NCBI GenBank assembly: GCA_903922465.1
Contig: CAIXTV010000274.1
Span: forward strand, 1 to 40,140
Reading direction: 5' to 3'
Origin: an uncultured bacterium
Lineage (GTDB): Bacteria > Bacteroidota > Bacteroidia > Bacteroidales > CAIXTV01
DNA length: 40,140 nt
Every line of letters begins with the position of its first letter. Position 1 is the first letter of the stretch. The position numbers and the translations under genes are program-made. The notes below the pieces were generated by a model that had not been told where the DNA came from, did not search any database, and was given only the letters and a program-made list of their open reading frames with translations. This document shows, piece by piece, positions 1 through 8,236 of this stretch.

Positions 1-200
1 ATAAATTAATAAGACAATACATTCCTAAAAAAAGCGAATTCAAATATTGCAATAATAGGTTTATACAGGGAAGACAAGAAAAAATAGATATTAGACCAAG
101 AAAATAACTTAAGTTCACAGCACCAATTCAAGTATTTATTACTTTAGTGGCATGAAATATTGCATTTGCGAGTTGAATCTGCCCTTAATATCTATAAAAA

Positions 201-393
201 AATATAACACTCAAAATTCATTATATCTTTGCACCCGATGGCTTGGCTGCTATATTAGAAAAAAAGGGATTAGCAGAACAATGTATTATGCAAGTGCGGA
301 TAATTTGGGCTCCATTAATTTACTTGTAAAAGAGGATGAGACAATAGCATCTGATGTAAGTTATGATGCCTGGGGGAGACAGCGTATTCCTAT
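201..393 (+). pseudogene. Rhs/YD-repeat core remnant, frameshifted
   Basis: A short relic of an Rhs-family (YD-repeat) protein. One frame, from about 201, reads KIHYIFAPDGLAAI, typical of the segment just before the Rhs core. Near 272-281 the similarity moves to another frame, which reads MYYASADNLGSI and then SYDAWGRQR up to about 390, matching the conserved Rhs core pattern (YY..TDxLGSI ... YDAWGR). One lost base in the CAATG context near 276 would explain the shift. After the WGR motif the similarity stops, and the sequence runs into the 3' end of the next gene on the opposite strand. Neither the toxin tip nor the upstream YD repeats are in the window. It is almost surely non-functional. 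Whether an intact rhs gene lies to the left cannot be seen. Confidence 0.75.
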
Positions 394-410
394 AGGGATT
401 TATTATTTTT

Positions 411-1658
411 TCAATTCCCAAAACGCGGATTCACCACATTATTATAGATTGAGCCAAAGCTATAAGTCAAACCTATGCTTGCCCAATATGAATATTGAGT
501 ATCTAACTGACGCTGTCTTAGTAAAATATCTTCAGTAGAAGCCTCAAACTTTGGCAAACCTCTTAAGTCATGAATAAAAGATAAATTGCCCGAAAGCTGA
601 AACGAAAGCCCTTTAATTATTCTGATATTAAGCTCCGAATATATGCTTAAACTATATTTCTTGAAGTCGTAAAAGAAATTCGACCAACTTAAACTAGAAT
701 TGATAGAGCCCCATTTTTCAATCATTGCAAAAGCCATATTAAACTTTTCGACCCACAAATATTCCTCAATTTTATCGAAAATGGTGGTATCGGTATATAA
801 GCGATAGGAAACGCCTGCACTGTAATTTAAACGGAATTGCTTGCGGGTGGATTTAGAATAGGGAAAAATATTATATTCGATAGCCGGAAGGAAAGCGGCA
901 TTGAAATCCAAATTGTTATAAGTCGATTGAGTGATGGTCATCCTGTTGCCCACCGACCAATGCTCGCTAAGGCTCTTAGCTAAAAAGTTTTCGAAATACA
1001 TCGACCGATTTATAGTAACATACTTATGGGTATCGAGCTGAAAAGAACTTTCGCCATAATTATAGTTAAAATAAAACTCCACTTTCCATTCAGGAGTGGT
1101 CTTAATTGCTGAAAGATTTGTTGAAAGCGAAGTGGTATGATATGATTCTTCCCCCGAGAACCACCCATTAAAATTGATATTCATCACCCAACTTCTCCAA
1201 GCATCACCATCAGGGGTTTTTTCCGACAAATTTCCATCGTAAGAAATGCTGAAGTTTTTGGCATCAGGAGTCTTTGCAATATATCTCAACATTTCCAATT
1301 CCACAAATTTAATTAGCTGAGTTCTCTCTTCGTCAGAAGTGGTGTTAGACGAAGTGTTGATGATTAACGAATCGTTTATGCCTGCGAACTTCTTCTGTCC
1401 CTGAAAGGTAAGGGTGAATTCTTTCCCCCCTCCTCCATTATTGCGAACTGAAACCAAGACATAAACATCAGCTTCTTTCACATCCCTCACATAGTTTATC
1501 CAATTCATTTCTTTTTTGAAAAACTCTATGTCACAATCGCTGCAATCGATAAAGGTTCTCACCGCATTCTTTCTATTTGTGTCTAAACTTGTTTGCGAAT
1601 AGGTGCAGAAAACGGAAAATATAGTAAAGTAACAAAGCGCCAAAAACTTTTTATACAT
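411..1658 (-). CDS. Exported outer-membrane beta-barrel-like protein, unknown function
   Basis: 415 residues. A hydrophobic signal peptide (about 1-21, ending in TYSQ) indicates export. The mature N-terminal part (about 30-150) carries a conserved-looking block with F-I-D-C-x2-C-D, WINYVRDVKEADVYVLV and a glycine run (NNGGGGKEF), followed by a region rich in D/E and K. The C-terminal two thirds has alternating aromatic and polar residues and ends in aromatic-rich strands, as expected for a beta-barrel in the outer membrane. I recall similar uncharacterised proteins with this N-terminal block in Bacteroidota and Gemmatimonadota, but cannot name the family. The gene lies 63 bases downstream of the beta-propeller gene on the same strand, so the two may be co-transcribed. 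Function unknown. Confidence 0.75.
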   Translation of the reverse strand: MYKKFLALCYFTIFSVFCTYSQTSLDTNRKNAVRTFIDCSDCDIEFFKKEMNWINYVRDVKEADVYVLVSVRNNGGGGKEFTLTFQGQKKFAGINDSLIINTSSNTTSDEERTQLIKFVELEMLRYIAKTPDAKNFSISYDGNLSEKTPDGDAWRSWVMNINFNGWFSGEESYHTTSLSTNLSAIKTTPEWKVEFYFNYNYGESSFQLDTHKYVTINRSMYFENFLAKSLSEHWSVGNRMTITQSTYNNLDFNAAFLPAIEYNIFPYSKSTRKQFRLNYSAGVSYRLYTDTTIFDKIEEYLWVEKFNMAFAMIEKWGSINSSLSWSNFFYDFKKYSLSIYSELNIRIIKGLSFQLSGNLSFIHDLRGLPKFEASTEDILLRQRQLDTQYSYWASIGLTYSFGSIYNNVVNPRFGN

Positions 1659-1721
1659 AGATGGAAAATATTTTATTGAAAATAGGACTCCCTTTTAATG
1701 ATAACGAATGGTATTGAGAAA

Positions 1722-2723
1722 TTATTTGGGTGCAATTTCTAAAATAACAAATGTCCCCGGCTTAATTTTGGGTCTTTTTTCGCCATTGGCGATGGGCTCA
1801 AACTCGGCCGTGGGTAAAAAGAGATGATGGCTTTTTGAATCTACACAGATAGTGCGCGCCCCTATTTGTGTAGGAATCGATTCTAAAACGACATATTTAT
1901 TTCCTGCCTTTTCAACAACAGTAAGGGTTCCATCTCCATTTGAGCTAAAGGCTCTATTCAGTCCTGTGTCAAAAGCTGCTCCATCGGTTCTGCTTCCAAT
2001 GGTTAGGCTATCGGACACTTTCCCGCTGATTAAGTCAAATACTATCATTTTCATATTATCACAAACAATAAAGAGCTTTTGGTTTTTAAAATCGGCAGCC
2101 AAACCACTTGCTTCCTCTCCGGGGGCAATAGGCCAGGACGCTTCAATCTTTAAATTCTTAGTGTTAATGCACGTAAGCATTGATTTATCTTCAATGTTGA
2201 CGTATACTTTGCCCTTTCCATCACTCACTGCAAATTCAGGTTTCCCCTCAAGGGTGATGGTGGCAATTACTTTATTTGTAACGGCATCCATTACAGTAGC
2301 ATTGGCGCTTTTGCCATTAAAAACAAATACTTTATTACTATACAAATCGAAAAGGATGGCATCGGGATTTGCCCCACTCATTTTAACTTTTTCAGTAATC
2401 AGGAATGTTTTCAAATCGAAAACACTTACAGAAGAGTCTTTTCCATTCGAAATAAAACCTTTGTTTAACTTTTCAGCTACCGCAATCCCATGAACCCCAT
2501 TCTGGTTTTCAATTGTTCCTAAAAGCCTCCCATCCTTAGTGTCAACAATCTGCACAATATTGCCATGAGATATAAATAAACGATCTTTCGAATCAATTGA
2601 TAAATAATCCCATGAACCATCTCCTTGTAAATGAATTTTATTGATAATACTATAATGATTTGCGCTTTGAGAGAAGCAAGTCAGACTCAATGATAGAGAA
2701 ATAATAAGGAATAAGGATTTCAT
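1722..2723 (-). CDS. YncE-type beta-propeller protein, exported
   Basis: 333 residues. An N-terminal signal peptide (about 1-18, SLSLTCFSQ) is followed by repeated units of about 40 residues of the kind 'V-x-D-x2-T-x-K-V-I-A-T-I', for example IVDTKDGRLLGTI, VFDLKTFLITEKV, VMDAVTNKVIATI and VFDLISGKVSDSL. This spacing is typical of the YncE/NHL/YVTN family of seven-bladed propellers found in the periplasm or at the cell surface. Such proteins usually bind a partner or ligand; no catalytic residues can be assigned. It precedes the beta-barrel-like gene on the same strand, which may mean a shared envelope role, but that is inference. Confidence 0.85.
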   Translation of the reverse strand: MKSLFLIISLSLSLTCFSQSANHYSIINKIHLQGDGSWDYLSIDSKDRLFISHGNIVQIVDTKDGRLLGTIENQNGVHGIAVAEKLNKGFISNGKDSSVSVFDLKTFLITEKVKMSGANPDAILFDLYSNKVFVFNGKSANATVMDAVTNKVIATITLEGKPEFAVSDGKGKVYVNIEDKSMLTCINTKNLKIEASWPIAPGEEASGLAADFKNQKLFIVCDNMKMIVFDLISGKVSDSLTIGSRTDGAAFDTGLNRAFSSNGDGTLTVVEKAGNKYVVLESIPTQIGARTICVDSKSHHLFLPTAEFEPIANGEKRPKIKPGTFVILEIAPK

Positions 2724-2949
2724 TTTATGGATTTAATTTTAGCCAAAATTATAAATAATCTTTGAGTAGAGATTATTATTTTAAATCTATGATAAACATG
2801 ATTCTCACTATCATGGTATTGCTATTATAGGGAGAAAGCATAAATATCAAATAAAACTATACCGATGAAAATCTTCGCGAAAAGCATAAAAAGACCATCA
2901 ATTATAATGCCTTATTAACTTCTTCTTTTAAAGCAAAGAAAAGAATTTC

Positions 2950-2966
2950 TATCTTTGTCGACAAAG
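2950..2966 (+). promoter_or_regulatory. Candidate -7 box and perfect 14-bp palindrome
   Basis: TATCTTTG at 2950-2957 matches the Bacteroidota -7 consensus TAnnTTTG. No good -33 TTTG is visible at the usual distance. Overlapping it, CTTTGTCGACAAAG at 2953-2966 is a perfect 14-bp palindrome ending 11 bases before the start codon of the enhancer-binding protein gene. It could be an operator, possibly for autoregulation. The promoter role rests on the -7 match alone. Confidence 0.4.
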
Positions 2967-2977
2967 TAAATATTCCA

Positions 2978-4201
2978 ATGGACATACAATTAATTAAACA
3001 AAGATTCGGCATCATAGGGAATTCACCTTTACTTAATAGGGCAATCGACATCGCCCGACAAGTGGCTCCAACTGATATTACAGTACTCATCACGGGTGAA
3101 AGTGGTACAGGGAAAGAAAATTTCCCGAAAATAATACATCAACTTAGCGCCTATAAACATGGAAGTTATATAGCCGTGAATTGTGGTGCCATACCTGAAG
3201 GAACAATTGATTCGGAATTATTTGGTCACGAAAAAGGCTCCTTTACGGGAGCTCATGAATCGCGTAAAGGTTATTTTGAAGAAGCCAATGGAGGAACTAT
3301 ATTTTTAGATGAAGTGGCCGAACTTCCTTTATCAACACAGGTTAGATTGCTGAGAGTGCTTGAAGCCGGCGAATTTATGAGGGTTGGCTCATCAAAGACC
3401 ATAAAAACTAAAGTTAGAGTTGTAGCGGCCACAAATCTCGACATGGAAACGGCAATCCTGAACGGCAAATTCCGCGAAGATTTATATTATCGTTTAAGTA
3501 CTGTGCCTATAAAAGTGCCCCCATTAAGGGATAGAAAGGAAGATATCGTTTTGCTTTTCAGAAAGTTTGCTGCTGACTTTGCTGAATCATACCACATACC
3601 TCCATTACAACTCAACGATGAAGCAGCTGCATTGCTCACCAATTTCCGTTGGCAGGGAAATATACGCCAACTAAAAAATATTACCGAACAAATCTCAATA
3701 ATTGAGAAAGAACGCCTAATCACCGCTGAAATATTACGAAGGTATTTGCCCTCGCCTCATAGCGATTTGCCTATGCTTTATAATTTTGGAAAAGAAAAAC
3801 AAGGCGATATGTCGGAACGGGATATTTTATATAAGTTGTTGTTCGATATGAAAAAAGACATCAACGAGCTCAAGACCATCATTGCGCATATTATGCAGGA
3901 TAACCAAATGCCTCATAATATTGATATGAGCCCTATGATTAATAAAATATACAACGATCATCAGCTTGAAAAACAAAACGAACCGGAAATAGAACTACAT
4001 CCTTCTCAATCCTACGACAACAATGAACCCTTTGCTGATAGCGAAATTCTTGAAGAGTCATTATCTCTGGGAAAAAAGGAAAAGGAACTGATACTAAAAG
4101 CTCTCGAAAAGCATAAAGGTAAACGTAAGTTTGCTGCATTTGAACTTGGAATATCGGAACGAACTTTGTTTAGGAAATTAAAGGATTATAATTTAGACTA
4201 A
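2978..4201 (+). CDS. Sigma-54 enhancer-binding transcriptional activator (no receiver domain)
   Basis: 407 residues. This is an AAA+ activator that opens sigma-54 promoters. The protein begins almost directly with the AAA+ domain. Visible motifs are Walker A GESGTGKE (40-47), the sigma-54-contacting GAFTGA loop as GSFTGA (87-92), Walker B GGTIFLDE (105-112) and the arginine-finger region FREDLYYRL. The C-terminal 40 residues form a Fis-type helix-turn-helix (KFAAFELGISERTLFRKLKDY). A linker of about 100 residues, acidic and rich in I/K/E, separates the two. With no receiver, GAF or PAS domain, control must come from expression level, the linker or a partner protein. It sits 3 bases before the lptE-like gene, the start of a compact cluster leading to secG and groESL. 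This gene order is, as I recall, common in Bacteroidota. Confidence 0.93.
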   Translation: MDIQLIKQRFGIIGNSPLLNRAIDIARQVAPTDITVLITGESGTGKENFPKIIHQLSAYKHGSYIAVNCGAIPEGTIDSELFGHEKGSFTGAHESRKGYFEEANGGTIFLDEVAELPLSTQVRLLRVLEAGEFMRVGSSKTIKTKVRVVAATNLDMETAILNGKFREDLYYRLSTVPIKVPPLRDRKEDIVLLFRKFAADFAESYHIPPLQLNDEAAALLTNFRWQGNIRQLKNITEQISIIEKERLITAEILRRYLPSPHSDLPMLYNFGKEKQGDMSERDILYKLLFDMKKDINELKTIIAHIMQDNQMPHNIDMSPMINKIYNDHQLEKQNEPEIELHPSQSYDNNEPFADSEILEESLSLGKKEKELILKALEKHKGKRKFAAFELGISERTLFRKLKDYNLD

Positions 4202-4204
4202 TAG

Positions 4205-4723
4205 ATGACCCAATTCAATCGATATATAATTATAACGGGGATTTTCCTCTCTTTTGTTTTTATGCTGACTGGGTGTAAGATATACTCATTCACCGGAGCT
4301 TCAATTCCACCACAAGCTAAAACCGTTTCGGTTAGCTATTTTGTGAATAATGCAGCTGTTAAACAGCCCATGCTAAGCCAATTGTTGACCGAAGCATTAA
4401 AAAATAAACTCCAATCTCAAACCACCTTAAGTTTGATTAACTCGACAGGAGATCTCGACTTTACAGGTGAAATTACCTCTTACAGTATTCAACCAATGGC
4501 AATACAGGCAAACGAAACCGCCGCTTTAAACAGATTGACGATAAGCGTAAGTGTAAAGTACACTAATTCATTTACCGAAAGCCAAAGTTTTGAGTCCTCA
4601 TTCTCGCGATATAGAGATTATGAAACATCAAAGAACCTTTCGGCCATTGAACTTGATCTGATAAAACAAATTAATGAGGAATTGGTGGAGGATATTTTTA
4701 ATAAAGCTCTTGTAAATTGGTAG
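4205..4723 (+). CDS. lptE: LptE-like LPS-assembly lipoprotein
   Basis: 172 residues. A lipoprotein signal is clear: hydrophobic residues 8-20, then the lipobox L-T-G-C with lipidated Cys24. The mature part starts K-I-Y-S-F-T-G-A, then a V-x-V-x-Y-F-x-N stretch and a regular alpha/beta layout with T-G-E-I-x-S-Y, features I associate with the Bacteroidota LptE family. These proteins are thought to plug and help assemble the LptD barrel that delivers lipopolysaccharide to the outer leaflet. lptD itself is not in the window. The gene is packed between the sigma-54 activator (3-base gap) and the TPR gene (3-base gap), so it is surely in their operon. The assignment rests on the family pattern and context rather than on catalytic motifs. 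Confidence 0.8.
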   Translation: MTQFNRYIIITGIFLSFVFMLTGCKIYSFTGASIPPQAKTVSVSYFVNNAAVKQPMLSQLLTEALKNKLQSQTTLSLINSTGDLDFTGEITSYSIQPMAIQANETAALNRLTISVSVKYTNSFTESQSFESSFSRYRDYETSKNLSAIELDLIKQINEELVEDIFNKALVNW

Positions 4724-4726
4724 AAT

Positions 4727-5266
4727 ATGGATAAAAATCAATTTTATAATCTGATTCATCAAAAGGAGGCTTTTAATGAAGATACATTAAAAGAAATTAA
4801 GGCTAAAATAAAAGAATATGAATGCTGCAACTTATTGCAAATGTTGTATCTGAAAAACAGCCTTATTGTTCAGCCAAAAACTTTTGAACAAACACTGCCA
4901 AAAGTTTCTTGTTATGCAAATGATAGAAATCGACTCTATAAGTTTATTTTCCCTTCTGACGCCACAGAAAATGAATTTTCTAAAAAAAATCCAAAGGTAG
5001 TAACTGAAATTATAGACCGTTTTATTCAAAACGAACCATCCGTTAGCAAACTCAGCGACAATGCTCCATCCCTTGATGTTGCTCAGCAAAGTATAAAAGA
5101 ACACGACGATTTGGCCAGTGAAACTTTAGCGAGAATTTATCTGAAACAAGGCAACTATAAAAAAGCAATTCAAATTTTTGAAAAATTAAGTTTGATTATT
5201 CCGGAAAAAAGCAGTTACTTTGCAGACCAAATTGAAAAAATTCGTAAACAACACTTTCAACAATAA
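4727..5266 (+). CDS. TPR-containing protein of the lptE-secG cluster
   Basis: 179 residues with no signal peptide, so probably cytoplasmic. The C-terminal part (about 128-170) contains one clear tetratricopeptide-type unit: SETLARIYLKQGNYKKAIQ, followed by I-F-E-K-L-S-L-x2-P-x-K-S-x-Y-F-A-D-Q-I. The N-terminal half is charged and helical, with a cysteine pair (ECC near 34) that I cannot interpret. It starts 3 bases after lptE and ends 15 bases before secG, so it is part of the same transcript. Small TPR proteins at this position are, as I recall, conserved in Bacteroidota, but no specific function is known to me. A scaffold or chaperone role for envelope or secretion proteins would be a guess. 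Confidence 0.8.
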   Translation: MDKNQFYNLIHQKEAFNEDTLKEIKAKIKEYECCNLLQMLYLKNSLIVQPKTFEQTLPKVSCYANDRNRLYKFIFPSDATENEFSKKNPKVVTEIIDRFIQNEPSVSKLSDNAPSLDVAQQSIKEHDDLASETLARIYLKQGNYKKAIQIFEKLSLIIPEKSSYFADQIEKIRKQHFQQ

Positions 5267-5281
5267 AATACTGATAATAAA

Positions 5282-5614
5282 ATGGGAACATTCCTCTTAG
5301 TCTTAGTTTTAATCATAATCGCCTGCATATTAATGGTGTTAGTAGTACTAGTACAGAATTCTAAAGGAGGTGGACTTGCTTCAGGTTTTGCTTCTTCAAC
5401 CCAAATTATGGGTGTTAGAAAGACAGCCGATTTACTTGAGAAATCAACCTGGACACTTGCAATTGTTATGGTTACCTTGAGTTTGTTTTCTGTAATGGTT
5501 CTTCCAAAGCATATAGTTGCTAAAGATACTGACACAGAATTACGCGAACGTTTAGGGGAAAAAGCACAACCAGTTAAAGATTATACCACTCCTCCAGCAG
5601 GCGCGAAAAAATAA
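5282..5614 (+). CDS. secG: SecG, protein-export translocase subunit
   Basis: 110 residues. SecG is the small inner-membrane subunit of SecYEG that helps SecA-driven export. Two membrane segments are visible (about 3-23 and 55-75). Between them is the family's conserved cytoplasmic loop QNSKGGGLASGF (about 24-35), followed by a G-x-R-K-T-A-D-L-L-E-K motif. The tail (about 80-110) is charged and ends T-P-P-A-G-A-K-K. It is the last gene of the run from the sigma-54 activator and is followed 21 bases later by a good terminator hairpin, which separates it from groESL. Confidence 0.93.
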   Translation: MGTFLLVLVLIIIACILMVLVVLVQNSKGGGLASGFASSTQIMGVRKTADLLEKSTWTLAIVMVTLSLFSVMVLPKHIVAKDTDTELRERLGEKAQPVKDYTTPPAGAKK

Positions 5615-5635
5615 TCAGAAAGAATATTAAAAGGG

Positions 5636-5668
5636 AAGCTGTCTTGTAAATGAGACAGCTTTTTTTGT
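5636..5668 (+). terminator. Intrinsic terminator after secG
   Basis: AAGCTGTCT (5636-5644) pairs perfectly with AGACAGCTT (5653-5661) across an 8-base loop and is followed by a run of T to about 5665. It lies 21 bases after the secG stop codon. Confidence 0.85.
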
Positions 5669-5690
5669 TTAAAATAAACAAAGAGTGTCA

Positions 5691-5725
5691 TTTTGTCATT
5701 TACAAAATTGCAGAAATCACAATTT
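5691..5725. promoter_or_regulatory. Overlapping inverted repeats upstream of groES
   Basis: TTTTGT (5691-5696) and ACAAAA (5702-5707) form a perfect dyad with a 5-base centre. AAATTG (5705-5710) and CAATTT (5720-5725) form a second dyad. The first overlaps a direct repeat, TGTCATT twice. The position, about 70-85 bases before a candidate sigma-54 -24 element, is where an enhancer-binding protein site would be expected, but no binding specificity is known. Confidence 0.3.
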
Positions 5726-5773
5726 CGCCCTAATAGACTGAAAAAATGTCTGACTTTTTTCATTATTAAGCCT

Positions 5774-5790
5774 TGGCACAGTTTATGACT
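5774..5790 (+). promoter_or_regulatory. Candidate sigma-54 (-24/-12) promoter of groESL
   Basis: TTGGCAC occurs from 5773 (GG at 5775-5776), a full match to the -24 element. Exactly ten bases after GG comes GA (5787-5788) where GC is expected, so the -12 element is ATGA instead of TTGC. Transcription would start near 5799, giving a leader of about 47 bases before the groES ATG. No TAnnTTTG box is obvious in this gap. The -12 mismatch makes this tentative. Confidence 0.35.
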
Positions 5791-5845
5791 GAATGGAGGA
5801 AAAATTTTAAATATAAATCAAAATTAATTTAAACTAAGAGGAAAT

Positions 5846-6124
5846 ATGTCAAACGTAAACATTAAGCCTTTAGCCGACCGAGTGTTGGTAGAAGCATCTG
5901 CAGCTGAAGATAAAACAGCAACCGGTATTATCATTCCTGATACTGCTAAGGAAAAACCTATGAAAGGCACCGTTATCGCAGTTGGCCCCGGTAAAAAAGA
6001 TGAGCCTGTAACTGTTAAACCAGGCGATCAGGTTTTATATGGTAAATATTCAGGAACTGAAATCAAAATTGATAACAAAGAATATTTGATCATGCGCGAA
6101 TCGGATATCTACGCAATCATTTAA
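5846..6124 (+). CDS. groES: GroES co-chaperonin
   Basis: 92 residues, the usual length for the 10-kDa chaperonin. The heptameric GroES ring caps GroEL to form the folding chamber. Family motifs seen are [11 protein letters not shown] near the start, the mobile-loop region around [11 protein letters not shown] (about 25-35), [10 protein letters not shown] (about 41-50) and the C-terminal [12 protein letters not shown]. An A/G-rich sequence (AGAGGAAAT) stands just before the ATG. groEL follows after 33 bases, so they form a two-gene operon, separated from secG by a terminator. Confidence 0.98.
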   Translation: MSNVNIKPLADRVLVEASAAEDKTATGIIIPDTAKEKPMKGTVIAVGPGKKDEPVTVKPGDQVLYGKYSGTEIKIDNKEYLIMRESDIYAII

Positions 6125-6157
6125 TCAAATTTATAAACTTAAAAACATTATACAACA

Positions 6158-7792
6158 ATGGCAAAAGATATAATTTATAATTGGGAAGCACGTGAAGCAT
6201 TAAAAAAAGGTGTTGATGCTTTGTCAAATGCAGTTAAGGTTACTTTAGGACCTAAAGGTCGCAATGTAATCATTGATAAAAAATACGGTTCACCTGTTAT
6301 CACTAAAGATGGTGTTACAGTGGCCAAAGAAATTGATATGAAAGACCCTATCGAAAATATGGGTGCTCAAATGGTTAAAGAAGTTGCTTCAAAAACCAGC
6401 GATTTAGCAGGTGATGGTACTACAACAGCTACTGTTCTTGCTCAGGCTATTATTACTACAGGTTTAAAAAATGTTATTGCCGGTGCAAATCCAATGGATT
6501 TGAAACGTGGTATTGACAAAGCCGTTGTAAAAATTGTTGCTGAATTGAAAAATCAATCAAAAGCTATTGGCGACAGCAGCGAAAAAATTGAACAAGTGGC
6601 TGCTATTTCTGCTAATAATGATTTCACTATCGGGAAACTGATTGCTGAAGCCATGAGCAAAGTTAAAAAAGAAGGCGTTATCACTATTGAAGAAGCAAAA
6701 GGAACTGAAACTTCTGTTAAAGTTGTTGAAGGTATGCAATTCGATCGTGGTTATGTTTCTCCTTACTTTGTTACGGATACCGAAAAAATGGAAGCCGTAT
6801 ACGAAACTCCTTATATCTTAATATACGATAAGAAAATTTCAGTTATGAAAGATTTCTTACCTGTTTTGGAAAAAGTTGTTCAAACCGGACGCCCATTATT
6901 AATCATTTGTGAAGATATCGACGGTGAAGCTCTTGCTACTTTAGTAGTAAATCGCTTAAGAGGTTCTTTGAAAATTGTTGCTGTTAAAGCTCCTGGTTTT
7001 GGTGATCGTCGTAAAGAAATGTTGGAAGACATTGCTATCCTTACTGGTGGTACCGTTATTTCTGAAGAAAAAGGCTACAAACTTGAAGACGCTGAGCTTA
7101 CTTATTTAGGACAAGCCGAAAAAATCACTGTTGATAAAGATAACACTACTATCGTTAGTGGTAAAGGTGAAAAAAGTAATATTGATGCTCGCATCAATCA
7201 AATTAAATCGCAGATTGAAAAAACAACTTCTGATTATGATCGCGAAAAATTACAAGAACGTCTTGCCAAATTGGCAGGTGGTGTTGCTGTGATTTATGTT
7301 GGTGCTCTCAGCGAAATTGAAATGAAAGAAAAGAAAGACCGTTTTGACGATGCATTGCACGCAACCCGTGCTGCTGTTGAAGAAGGTATTGTTGCAGGTG
7401 GTGGAGTAGCTTATCTAAGAGCTTTGAATGTTCTTGATAATTTTAAAGGTGATAACGATGACGAAACTACTGGAATTGCAATTATCAGACGTGCCCTCGA
7501 AGAACCTCTTCGTCAAATTGTTGCTAACGCAGGCCTAGAAGGTAGTGTTGTTGTTCAGAAAGTTAAAGAAGGTAAAGATGATTTTGGTTTTAATGCTCGT
7601 ACCGAACAGTACGAAAATCTTTTCGAATCAGGTGTTATCGATCCTACTAAGGTTACACGTGTTGCTTTAGAAAATGCTGCTTCTGTTGCAGGTATGCTAT
7701 TAACTACCGAATGTGTTATTTCTGAAGTTAAAGAAGAAAGTGCTCCAATGATGCCAAACCCAGGTATGGGTGGTATGGGTGGCATGATGTAA
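6158..7792 (+). CDS. groEL: GroEL chaperonin
   Basis: 544 residues, full length. GroEL is the ATP-driven 60-kDa chaperonin that folds cytosolic proteins with GroES. Visible signatures are [14 protein letters not shown] (about 28-41), the ATP-binding [13 protein letters not shown] (about 86-98), [15 protein letters not shown] (about 108-122), the class I signature [12 protein letters not shown] (about 404-415) and the flexible tail ending G-M-G-G-M-G-G-M-M. Codon use looks stronger and more regular than in the neighbours (many GTT, GCT and GGT codons), as expected for a highly expressed gene. It is followed by a strong terminator. Confidence 0.99.
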   Translation: MAKDIIYNWEAREALKKGVDALSNAVKVTLGPKGRNVIIDKKYGSPVITKDGVTVAKEIDMKDPIENMGAQMVKEVASKTSDLAGDGTTTATVLAQAIITTGLKNVIAGANPMDLKRGIDKAVVKIVAELKNQSKAIGDSSEKIEQVAAISANNDFTIGKLIAEAMSKVKKEGVITIEEAKGTETSVKVVEGMQFDRGYVSPYFVTDTEKMEAVYETPYILIYDKKISVMKDFLPVLEKVVQTGRPLLIICEDIDGEALATLVVNRLRGSLKIVAVKAPGFGDRRKEMLEDIAILTGGTVISEEKGYKLEDAELTYLGQAEKITVDKDNTTIVSGKGEKSNIDARINQIKSQIEKTTSDYDREKLQERLAKLAGGVAVIYVGALSEIEMKEKKDRFDDALHATRAAVEEGIVAGGGVAYLRALNVLDNFKGDNDDETTGIAIIRRALEEPLRQIVANAGLEGSVVVQKVKEGKDDFGFNARTEQYENLFESGVIDPTKVTRVALENAASVAGMLLTTECVISEVKEESAPMMPNPGMGGMGGMM

Positions 7793-7810
7793 TAAGCAAT
7801 TCATTATAAA

Positions 7811-7844
7811 AAAAAGCCTTCGATAAGTCGAAGGCTTTTTTTTT
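7811..7844 (+). terminator. Strong intrinsic terminator after groEL
   Basis: A perfect 13-bp stem (7811-7823 with 7828-7840) around a 4-base TAAG loop, with a T tract on the 3' side running to 7844. The A tract on the 5' side could let it also work in reverse. It lies 18 bases after the groEL stop. Confidence 0.95.
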
Positions 7845-8236
7845 CGCTTTATGTTTTGGGTATAACTGAAAATATTATTGCGAATTTTTTATGTTTCGAC
7901 TTGATAAACTGTTTAAATTAAATTTTTCAGATAGTAAATCCCCTTGTTTTTAGTCTGATTTTTTCAAAGGTGGCTTTCGTGGGTGATAAACCTAATATTA
8001 TTTATTGCCTGCTGACTTTCGAAATAAACATAAAGAAATCAAACATATATCCAACTACATTAATTAATTCAGGGTTTTTGTTTAATAGGTCCTTTGAGTA
8101 TTTCGGTTTTCAGCATGGGAGATTGATGCATTCTTTTTTTTCATGTGATATATTATTCCGAAAAATAGATATATATTTGGCATCTCATTTAGGAGACAAT
8201 ACGAATAGAAATTTTATAACCAAAATACATACTATT
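7845..8236. other. Gene-poor gap between groEL and gcvH
   Basis: No gene is supported here. An open frame runs in phase into gcvH from 7970 (89 extra codons), but its composition (rich in I, N, F, S) and the clear GcvH N-terminus at 8237 argue against an extended protein. TATATTTG at 8172-8179 fits the Bacteroidota -7 consensus and would give a leader of about 50 bases; the -33 element is not clear. Confidence 0.5.

Noticed and set aside
7970-8236. 89-codon in-frame extension upstream of gcvH
   Set aside because: The GcvH N-terminus (MNIPENFKFTKEHEW) is at 8237. The extension has a composition unlike a conserved protein and a candidate promoter box lies inside it at 8172.
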